6,312 bases of DNA, taken from NCBI GenBank assembly GCA_014377145.1, contig JACMQE010000203.1, positions 1 through 6,312 on the forward strand, read 5' to 3'. The notes under the pieces were generated by a model. It did not search any database, was not told the origin of the DNA, and worked only from the letters and a program-made list of their open reading frames with translations. The DNA is from Glaciimonas sp. GTDB taxonomy: Bacteria; Pseudomonadota; Gammaproteobacteria; Burkholderiales; Burkholderiaceae. Of this stretch, positions 1 to 5,458 are shown piece by piece (positions within the stretch are counted from its first letter, which is position 1; each line of letters opens with the position of its first letter). The position numbers were made by a program, and so were the translations under genes.

Positions 1-207
1 CACGCCCGCCATCACCACCGGCTCACCGGCAGACTGGCCACGCCGCGTCAGCGTGATGCCAAGCAGGCGTGAGGCTTTTTCAGCATCTTCAAAAAATAGT
101 TCGTAAAAATCTCCTATCCGAAAAAATACGAGTGTCGTTGGATGCTCGGCTTTAATACTAAGATACTGCGCCATTCCGGGGGATATTTTTGCTTTTTCTA
201 CGGTCAT
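1..207 (-). CDS. mutS: DNA mismatch repair protein MutS, N-terminal 69 codons (runs off the left edge)
   Basis: MutS is the mismatch-recognition ATPase of methyl-directed DNA repair. Read on the minus strand from ATG at 207-205, the frame stays open for exactly 69 codons to the window edge. It shows the conserved domain I pattern: [11 protein letters not shown] (residues 13-23), then [22 protein letters not shown], then [12 protein letters not shown] near residue 53-63. The Phe-Xaa-Glu mismatch-wedge motif is present as F34-Y35-E36. The N-terminus matches the usual family start (MT.EK...), which supports this ATG, although I see no strong Shine-Dalgarno site upstream. One small oddity is RIGDFYE, where Met or Leu is usual before GDFYE. 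No lesion is visible, unlike every other gene here, but over 90 percent of the gene lies outside the window, so intactness cannot be claimed. It follows the flavoprotein remnant on the same strand after about 175 bp. Confidence 0.95.
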   Translation of the reverse strand, partial: MTVEKAKISPGMAQYLSIKAEHPTTLVFFRIGDFYELFFEDAEKASRLLGITLTRRGQSAGEPVVMAGV

Positions 208-383
208 TCGATTACCGCTCGCACGTTATTAGTATGATGGCGTTTTTTAAACATTTTTTCTCTTTCAACATATTGTCAGATTTTTACTTACCATTGGTTG
301 AGCATACGCACGTTATTTTTCATACTATCGCGCTCATTTATGTAACAGCAGCCCGATGAATTTTAAACGCTTTAGCGCAGATA
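208..383. other. Intergenic region upstream of mutS
   Basis: This AT-rich gap lies between the flavoprotein stop and the mutS start, both on the minus strand. It must hold whatever promoter mutS uses if mutS is not co-transcribed. I looked for -35/-10 pairs on the minus strand and found only weak candidates, none with good spacing, so I call none. It contains two direct copies of the 11-mer CGCACGTTATT, at 220-230 and 307-317. Confidence 0.6.
220..317. repeat. Direct repeat pair CGCACGTTATT (220-230 and 307-317)
   Basis: Two identical 11-bp copies lie 87 bp apart in the gap upstream of mutS. A related copy, matching TCGCACGTTAT of the first repeat over 11 bases, lies inverted at 3679-3689 in the other large non-coding region. 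The repeats are visible directly. Any role, for example as a protein binding site, is unproven and chance remains possible. Confidence 0.4.
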
Positions 384-985
384 CTACACTTTTAGCCAAT
401 CAAGTACGCCAACACCAGCTTTCCAACCAGACGCAAAACAACCTATCAATAAATAGCCTCCATTAGGAGGGGCTTCCCAGTCCAGCATTTCTCCAGCGCA
501 AAACAGCCTTGGTAGCGTCTTCAGCATCAAATTTTGGTCTAAGGCCTCAAACGTGACGCCACCCGCGCTGCTGGTGGCTTCGTCTATAGGTCTAGTGAAA
601 GTTAGCTTGATGGGCAATGCCTTAATGGCCACGGCGAATTTGAGTGGGGAGGAGAAATCGTCGATAGCGAATTTACGTAATAATTCGACTTTTACACCTT
701 TTAGGCTCAGCCTACTTTGTAAATGGCTAGACCACAAACGTGCCCCGCGAGGGTGCGAGACTCCATCAAGGACACGTTGTGGCAACCAATCCGGAATAGA
801 TCTAGATGGAGTCGCACGCTGCCATGGCTAGCGATACGATCCCGCAGACGTGCAGATAGCGCATAGATCAGACGGCTTTCCACACCATTAGCGCTAAACA
901 CAAATTCGCCCTGTTTGCGAAAGGTGTTGGTTTTATCGGTGCTGTCATCAAAATCGGGCAAAGTAATAGCGACCGATTTCAAAAT
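384..985 (-). pseudogene. PP_4765/HI0933-like FAD flavoprotein (NAD(P)/FAD-dependent oxidoreductase), C-terminal remnant
   Basis: The remnant belongs to an uncharacterised flavoprotein family (PP_4765 type) of about 400 residues; its physiological substrate is not known to me. Two reading frames together give the C-terminal 40 percent. Frame one (about 982 to 792) carries LKSVAIT, then GEFVFSANGVESRLIYALSA and a HLDL strand. Frame two (about 790 to 384) carries HLQSRLSLKGVK, AIKALPIKLTFTRPIDEA, SSAGGVTFEALD, and the family hallmark FCAGEMLDWEAP followed by GGYLL and CFASG. One base (a C, near 790-792) is missing where LDLF should run into PDWLPQRVL. A stop (TAA at 992-994) blocks the frame upstream, and beyond about 1010 I find no family match. 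The N-terminal FAD-binding Rossmann half (GxGxxG) is therefore gone. The conserved APTGGY has become APPNGGY, an in-frame extra codon. It cannot make a working enzyme. Confidence 0.85.
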
Positions 986-1071
986 GTGACTTTAGACCGT
1001 CACCGGCCGAGGATAGCAACCTTACTTTTACAAGACAAGCACACCGACCTGAAGTTAGCAGAAAAATCGTA

Positions 1072-1495
1072 ATGGACGATATGGTATCCTTTGCAAGGAA
1101 GTGCACAAATACGTTTCAATATGGCGAGGAAACCCCGAGAGCATTCTGAATTTTATCCGATATCCAACAATATGAGCGAACGGCATTTCATGGGTACAGC
1201 TGATGGCGTTGGGAAGTCGATATAAGAACAATTTAATCCAGCGTTGATGCAAAAAGCGAGTGCAATATGCGAAATTGCTTTAAATCAGATTTTGTTGGTT
1301 CGACATTTGGTCAAAGCGGCTACTAATCCAATGCATATTTCGCATAGCAGCGACAATGCCGCCGTCCTGTTCAAGGCACATTGGACTGATTGTTTTGAAA
1401 CACATGCGTCACTTAAAAAATCGCTTGAAGATTTTGACAAAATTCCATCTTACGTACTCGATCCGGAAATCGATCCAATGAAGGAGGTTTTTTAA
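1072..1495 (+). pseudogene. Broken plus-strand gene of unknown identity, with a PP2C-like ADGVG motif
   Basis: From ATG 1072 a frame runs 25 codons to TGA at 1147-1149. A second frame opens near 1133 and runs to TAA 1493-1495, interrupted only by TAA at 1223-1225. Joined near 1133-1146 they give one protein-like sequence of roughly 140 residues. It contains YGEETPRAF, then ERHFMGTADGVGKS (ADGVG encoded at 1199-1213), FNPALMQKASAICEIAL, and an acidic tail ending EIDPMKEVF. The order GE(E/D)-aromatic, then hydrophobic-ADGVG, then an NPALM-like helix resembles the N-terminal part of PPTC7-type PP2C Ser/Thr phosphatases, where the ADGVGGW aspartate binds metal. The resemblance is short and the rest does not fit, so this is a hint only. 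The tail overlaps a strong ribosome binding site for a downstream remnant, as in a coupled gene pair. It may also be an unrelated orphan. Confidence 0.4.
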
Positions 1496-1511
1496 TATGT
1501 TGTCACTTTAA
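1481..1511 (+). promoter_or_regulatory. Strong Shine-Dalgarno site before a four-codon leftover frame
   Basis: AAGGAGG at 1481-1487 is followed, nine bases later, by ATG at 1497-1499, ideal spacing for ribosome binding. The frame it serves ends after four codons (ATG TTG TCA CTT TAA, 1497-1511), and another ATG overlaps that stop (TAAATG). The stop of the upstream gene (TAA 1493-1495) lies one base before the ATG, so the two were probably translationally coupled. I read this as the surviving head of a second gene whose body has been deleted. Confidence 0.5.
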
Positions 1512-1562
1512 ATGACGATGACTAGAATTGCATGAATGTCGCTTGCCAATGTGAAAAATGTA

Positions 1563-1589
1563 TAAAAACGCGTCATTGGCGCGTTTTTA
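1563..1589. terminator. Bidirectional rho-independent terminator
   Basis: A perfect 10-bp stem pairs 1563-1572 with 1580-1589 (TAAAAACGCG / CGCGTTTTTA), with a 7-base loop TCATTGG. The GC-rich core CGCG/CGCG is flanked by A5 on one side and T5 on the other, so it works in either direction. It sits downstream of the plus-strand remnant ending at 1495-1511 and downstream of minus-strand ilvD ending at 1686, as expected for a shared terminator between convergent genes. Confidence 0.8.
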
Positions 1590-1685
1590 CGTAAATCTTT
1601 ATTTTTACTTGATTCTTTTTCATACGGGCAGTCGTGGTTTCTTTGCAGCCTATATGGCAGAAAAATTTACCACCTAACGTTTCAA

Positions 1686-3396
1686 CTAGCTGATATCACG
1701 AACCGCCCCACGATCTGCCGAAGTCGCAATAGCTGCATAAGCTTGCAATGCCTACGAGACATAACGCTGACGATTTACCGGTTTCCAGGCATCTTTATCT
1801 TTGGTGTTCAGGGCCACACGTCGCTGTGCCAATGCCTCATCGTTGATGGCTAAATGAATACGTCGATGAGGAATATCGACTTCGATAGTGTCACCGTCCT
1901 CAACCAGACCAATTGCGCCGCCTTCAGCTGCCTCAGGCGATGCATGACCAATCACCAGACCAGACGAACCGCTGGAGAAACGTCCATCAGTAAACAAGGC
2001 GCACGACTTGCCCAGACCTTTCGATTTGATGTACGAGGTCGGATATAGCATCTCTTGCATGCCCAGCCCACCTTTTAGTCGTTCGTAACGAATAATGATC
2101 GTGTCGCCAGCCTGGACTACGTCGCCCAGAATAGTTTCTACGGCCGCATCCTGGCTTTCAAACACACGGGCTTTACCAGTGAATTTAAGAATACTTTCAT
2201 CAACCTCAGCAGTTTTGACAATGCAACCGTTGACTGCCAGATTGCCGTACAACGCTGCCAATCCACCATCTTGCGAATAAGCGTGTTTTTTATCCTGGAT
2301 ACAACCGTTGCTGGGCTAAACATTTTATGGACAGCTGGATCTTGGGTTTGAGTCATGTCATTGTTGGCGATTGCTGCTGCCAGATCTTTACTGTGGATGG
2401 TCGGGCGGCGTAGTATCCAGCAAACTGGCGCGTGCCAATTCGCCCAGAATACTGATGATGCCGCCAGCACGATGAACGTCTTCGATATGATATTTATCAG
2501 TTATCGGCGCAACTTTGCACAAGCAAGGTACGTGACGAGAGATACGATCGATGTCTGCCATCTGAAATTCAACTTCGGCTTCTTGGGCCGCTGCCAATAA
2601 ATGCAAGACGGTATTGGTCGAACTGCCCATTGATACGTCCAGCGTCATGGCATTTTCAAATGCGGCTTTATTAGCGATATTGCGTGGCAGCACCGAATAA
2701 TCATCTTGCTCATAATGGTGCTTTGCCAGCTCAACAATCAATCGGCCTGCGCACAAAAATAATTCCTTGCGATCTGCATGGGTTGCCAGGATCGTCCCGT
2801 TACTCGGCAAAGCAGGTCCTAGCGCTTCAGTCAGGCAATTCATAGAATTAGCCATAAACATGCCGAAACAAGAACCGCACGTTGGACAAGCAGCATGTTC
2901 AATTTTAGCTCTATCACCATCGCTGATAGAGCTATCGCCCGCCTTGACCATCGCATCGACCAAATCAATTTTGATGATTTTTTTGTACTTGATATTTGAC
3001 CAGGGATAGCTTTTTCAATGATCTTGTCGCAGTTCGAGATACACACCATCGCATCTGCGCAATGGGCATTGACCATGTATTCAACCGAATCGGCAATCAA
3101 TTCGCTTGAGGGCAACGAATACAACATGCCGCCATGGCCTATCGCGATGCCATCATCGACCGCAATGGTATTAAATTCTTTGGCAATGCCACCGGCAGCT
3201 TCGATTTCGCGCACGTCCATTTGACCGAGGTCTTTCAAATGGACGTGACCCGGCACAAATTGCGTGAACGAGTTGACCATGGCAACGATTGGCTTATCAA
3301 GATTACCATCTTTCATGCCATTGGCGCGCCAAAGAGCGCGGGCGCCGGCCATATTGCGACCGTGGGTGGTGTGGTACGTGAACGATATTCGGACAT
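1686..3396 (-). pseudogene. ilvD: Dihydroxy-acid dehydratase, multiply disrupted
   Basis: IlvD is the cytosolic Fe-S enzyme that dehydrates 2,3-dihydroxy-3-methylbutanoate and its homologue in valine, isoleucine, leucine and pantothenate-precursor synthesis. The start MSEYRSRTT (ATG 3396-3394) has a good Shine-Dalgarno site. Family landmarks follow in order: [105 protein letters not shown], and near the end [22 protein letters not shown] and [11 protein letters not shown]. Lesions seen: two extra bases at codons 9-10 (about 3366-3376); a net 58-base loss at 2979-3019 that removes the rest of the CDKITPG signature; one extra C near 2406-2410; a deletion of about 65 bases at 2310-2311; and TAG at 1752-1754 cutting off the last 22 codons, which continue in frame to TAG 1686. 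Conserved residues have also drifted (YERLKGGLG for YEGPKGGPG). It is clearly dead. Confidence 0.97.
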
Positions 3397-3404
3397 GACT
3401 TCAA

Positions 3405-3440
3405 TCTCCTGTAATATAAGAACTTGTTCAGGTTCTTATA
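3405..3440 (-). promoter_or_regulatory. ilvD ribosome binding site with an adjoining hairpin
   Basis: On the minus strand AGGAGA (3410-3405) lies 8 bases before the ilvD ATG at 3396, which fixes that start. Directly upstream, 3415-3423 (TATAAGAAC) pairs perfectly with 3432-3440 (GTTCTTATA) around an 8-base loop TTGTTCAG (plus-strand letters). The 9-bp stem ends four bases from the Shine-Dalgarno site. This could be an operator dyad or an mRNA hairpin affecting translation. The stem is visible; the role is inference. Confidence 0.55.
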
Positions 3441-3476
3441 AGGTATGTAGGTATATTTAATATCTCAAAATAGCAC

Positions 3477-3490
3477 TTGATAGCTATCAA
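3477..3490. promoter_or_regulatory. Perfect 14-bp palindrome, candidate operator upstream of ilvD
   Basis: TTGATAGCTATCAA reads the same on both strands. It lies about 80 bp upstream of the ilvD start in the ilvD/metC intergenic region, where a dimeric regulator would bind. It does not fit the loose Lrp consensus well and I cannot name a regulator. I see no convincing -35/-10 pair near it; TTGACA at 3528-3523 (minus) has no matching -10. Confidence 0.4.
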
Positions 3491-3589
3491 TCTGCGCGTA
3501 GAGGCCCCTGCCCCTATTGCTCTGTCAAATATATAATTTATACTTAATTAAGACCTTTTGTATATGAGTTGACTAAGATGATAGAAAAA

Positions 3590-3655
3590 TGCCCGACGGA
3601 TACAGCCTCCTAGCTGCTTGCGTGGACAGTTATCTGTGTAATGCCTTCGTCGGCA
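3590..3655. other. Predicted branched RNA structure (three-way junction) upstream of ilvD
   Basis: An outer stem pairs 3590-3600 (TGCCCGACGGA) with 3646-3655 (TTCGTCGGCA): ten pairs including one G-T, with C3594 bulged. Inside it are two short hairpins, 3603-3606/3613-3616 (CAGC/GCTG) and 3626-3629/3634-3637 (ACAG/CTGT). On the minus strand the outer stem is followed directly by TTTTT (3589-3585), so as an RNA of ilvD polarity it would end like an intrinsic terminator about 200 bases before the ilvD start. It could be a leader or attenuator, a terminator, or a small RNA. I recognise no known riboswitch class and no branched-chain-rich leader peptide. Confidence 0.4.
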
Positions 3656-3803
3656 AATTTTATTAAGCAAGTTGCTGTATAACGTGCGACAATCTCAGTA
3701 AAATGTTAAAAATATATCAATAATTATTCTATATATTATTGATATTAGAAATATATTCTAAATAACTTCTCTTTGTAGGAAAAACTGGAACTATTTTTCT
3801 AGG
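3656..3803. other. AT-rich non-coding stretch with two tandem inverted repeats
   Basis: No coding sequence is recognisable. An 11-bp perfect inverted repeat pairs 3714-3724 (ATATCAATAAT) with 3735-3745 around a 10-base AT spacer. Immediately after it, TTAGAA 3745-3750 pairs with TTCTAA 3756-3761. The inverted copy of the 11-mer seen upstream of mutS is at 3679-3689. Such AT-rich dyads can be operators, weak terminators or simply low-complexity drift. Confidence 0.45.
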
Positions 3804-3905
3804 CTAGCAGCTTAAAATTGCTTCTGGCAATATCGCCAGATCGGCCAGGGAAAAAATGTCATCACTTAACTCCTCAGTCACAATTTCAAGTGTAATTCCA
3901 CCGAT
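3804..3905 (-). other. Short protein-like open frame, unidentified
   Basis: On the minus strand a frame closed upstream by TAA (3908-3906) and ending at TAG (3806-3804) encodes 33 residues including LEIVTEELSDDIFSLADLAI and ending PEAILSC. An overlapping frame just upstream encodes DKLGFKSVELHLKL, and one base shift near 3890 would join the two. The composition looks like real protein, but I recognise no family and a stretch this short may be open by chance. If real, it is the 3' remnant of a gene that once lay between ilvD and metC. Confidence 0.2.
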
Positions 3906-3929
3906 TTAAAACCTAATTTGTCCAGATTG

Positions 3930-4361
3930 GCTGTTTTTGCACTCCAACTACGCGCTCATTCGAAAAACCCATCACCACGATAGCGGCCTGAACTGGCCGA
4001 ATATTTAGGGTCGCAGCCGCTAGTGGAACGCGTATTGCATCCTGCATTGCCATCTGACCCAGGACATCAAATCTGGAAGCGAGATTTTTTGGGTGGGAGC
4101 GGCTTATTTACCCTCGAATTGAAATCCATAGGGCATCCTGCGCTGGTGCGTTTTTTTGAGAGTTTGGAATTATTCGGTATCGGCTTATCATGGGGCGGTT
4201 ATGAGAGCTTGGCACTGTCGATCGATAAACTACCAACCCGCGTAGCATCGCGTACAACGTATCAAAATTCCTTGATACGTATTCACGTTGGCCTTGAAAA
4301 TATTGATAATCTGAAGCATGACATGACGCGCGCGTTTAGCTTTATGGCAGCTGCTTGTTAG
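3930..4361 (+). pseudogene. metC: Cystathionine beta-lyase, C-terminal remnant
   Basis: MetC is a PLP enzyme that cleaves cystathionine to homocysteine, pyruvate and ammonia in methionine synthesis. From about 3981 to the TAG at 4359-4361 the match is clear: SGLKLAEYLGSQPLVERVLH, HPALPSDPGHQIWKRDF, GGSGLFTLELK, ELFGIGLSWGGYESLALS and LIRIHVGLENIDNL, the last being the family's C-terminal strand and helix. One base, an A, is missing near 3990-3992 between SGL and LAEYL, which turns the frame upstream into stops. A weaker match (LQLRA, family RTL.LR) extends to about 3930. The first 280 or so residues, with the PLP lysine, are absent; the 3780-3930 stretch shows no trace of them, so the gene is truncated as well as frameshifted. 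It converges on the lrp-type pseudogene, with 13 bp between the two stop codons. Confidence 0.88.
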
Positions 4362-4374
4362 CGGCTGTTAAAAG

Positions 4375-4834
4375 TTACTCAACCTTGATATAACTCAATG
4401 ACAACGCTATAGTATGCTTAATCTGCTCCATAGCAAAGCTGGCGTTAACATCGAACAAGGCGTTCGATTGCATCAGTTTCTGGTATCCCTTTGTCGTAAG
4501 CAGCGATTTTCGGTACAATTATCTGCGGAAGATAGTTGATATTGACGCTCATACGGTAAGATTTTATTATCTCTGGAATCAAGTTTACCGTCGTACTGAA
4601 TTGTTAATACCAAGCAGCATTATGCTGATGGTATTAATCGAGACAAAGACCGTCACGCCGACGTTCAATTTGTTGGTATCCAGCAAAGCTACCCGACGCA
4701 GCAGATAGCCTTCCTCTTCCAATTTTTGAATCTGACGCCAGCACGGTGTTAATGATAGGTCCACTTTCTCGGCAATTTCAGCTACCGAGACAGTCACATC
4801 CTCTTGCAGAATTGCCAGTATCTATTTTATCCAT
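4375..4834 (-). pseudogene. Lrp/AsnC-family transcriptional regulator, frameshifted
   Basis: This would be a small DNA-binding regulator of amino acid genes, about 153 codons, normal for the family. The start is ATG 4834-4832 (MDKID). About eight bases (RKI region) are missing near 4819-4820. The frame then resumes as LAILQEDVTVSVAEIAEK, with the helix-turn-helix LSLTPCWRQIQKLEEEGY and the linker RRVALLDTNKLNVGVTVFVSI. A base is lost near 4629 before the TNQHNAAWY equivalent, and TAA at 4606-4604 interrupts the ligand-binding (RAM) domain. SYRMS and VPKIAAYD are still readable. After another shift near 4455-4462 the end reads FDVNASFAMEQIKHTIALSL, closing at TAA 4377-4375. The usual CWRRIQ has become CWRQIQ. 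Family members often regulate neighbouring amino acid genes, so control of metC is possible but not shown. Confidence 0.92.
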
Positions 4835-5028
4835 CTTGTCGATTTCATTACGTATCTCGTTACCTATTTTGAACTTATATTCAATTTATTTCATCATTTT
4901 TAAAAAACGTTTTTCGACTAATTTCGCATTAAAAGCACATGCCACATTGTGACCGTAATTAGGAAAAATTCCAAACCAAAATTTTTGCGTCAAACCATTG
5001 AAAAGTTAAGAGGTCAGGTAAAGCGACT
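4835..5028. other. Non-coding gap with probable decayed dehalogenase 3' end
   Basis: A full-length type II haloacid dehalogenase starting upstream would be expected to end near 4900, so much of this gap probably descends from its C-terminal coding sequence. I could not find the family's VAAHNxDL motif in any frame; GHNVACAF on the minus strand near 4940 is only suggestive. AAAAACGTTTTT at 4903-4914 is a 12-bp palindrome. No clear promoter for the lrp-type gene is visible. Confidence 0.4.
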
Positions 5029-5455
5029 TCATTTTGCGTTCGTACTATTTTTCTCGGTTTCCTTTGATATGCTGGCAAAGCCAAGGCAGGGCACCGAATC
5101 AGGTTTGTATTTTTTGAACACTTCAGCAGACAGAATGCAGTCCCAAGGCAATCCGGCATACTTAGCCATGTTGGCCAGCAAGCCGATATTCCCGGTAGAA
5201 AATGAACAAATAGTGTAATTTGATTTACATCGCGTTAAGCCCTCGATAGAATCCAACCGTGCATTCAGCCGGTGCCATACTTTGTTTAGCTGGTGTTTCT
5301 GTGTGTCGTCTAATCTCATGATATTAAAACGCTGAAGAAGATCGTCTAAAATCAGATGATGCACAGCATCAATCAGCGTCCATCCCAACTCGCCTACTTT
5401 ACCCGTTGCATAGCGAGTTTATAACCATCCCGCCGCTCTCGCACAGGCGACCAAC
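5029..5455 (-). pseudogene. Haloacid dehalogenase, type II (HAD superfamily), internal remnant
   Basis: Type II (S)-2-haloacid dehalogenases hydrolyse short 2-haloalkanoates through an aspartyl ester; many annotated members are of unproven substrate. The visible part matches the family middle: DGYKLAMQRVK, then after a lost base (near 5396) GELGWTLIDAVHHLILDDLL, KVWHRLNARLDSIEGLTR, motif II FSTGNIGLLANMAKYAGLPW (usually LSNGN, so the Asn has become Thr), and LSAEVFKKYKPD with the motif III lysine. Past KPD (about 5090) the frame departs from the family and stops at TGA 5031-5029. Upstream of about 5455 the match ends, so the first 55 or so residues, with the DVFGT nucleophile aspartate, are missing. 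Transposase sequence on the other strand begins at that point. The remnant cannot be catalytic. Confidence 0.88.
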
Positions 5456-5458
5456 TCG

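Noticed and set aside
1244..1495. The 83-codon frame taken as an intact small gene
   Set aside because: The same frame continues upstream past a single TAA with protein-like sequence, so the TTG at 1244 is more likely an artefact inside a broken gene.
3018..3460. Plus-strand open frames of 68 and 108 codons opposite ilvD
   Set aside because: They are antisense shadows of well-matched IlvD sequence and show no family features of their own.
3523..3528. TTGACA on the minus strand as the -35 box of an ilvD promoter
   Set aside because: No acceptable -10 hexamer occurs at 16-19 bases; the expected place is GC-rich.
3590..3655. A tRNA or known riboswitch in the branched structure upstream of ilvD
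   Set aside because: There is no tRNA arm arrangement, T-loop or anticodon stem. I could not match conserved motifs of TPP, cobalamin, SAM/SAH, glycine, fluoride or guanidine classes.
4949..5218. Plus-strand 89-codon frame opposite the dehalogenase
   Set aside because: It is antisense to clear HAD-family sequence and has no recognisable domain.
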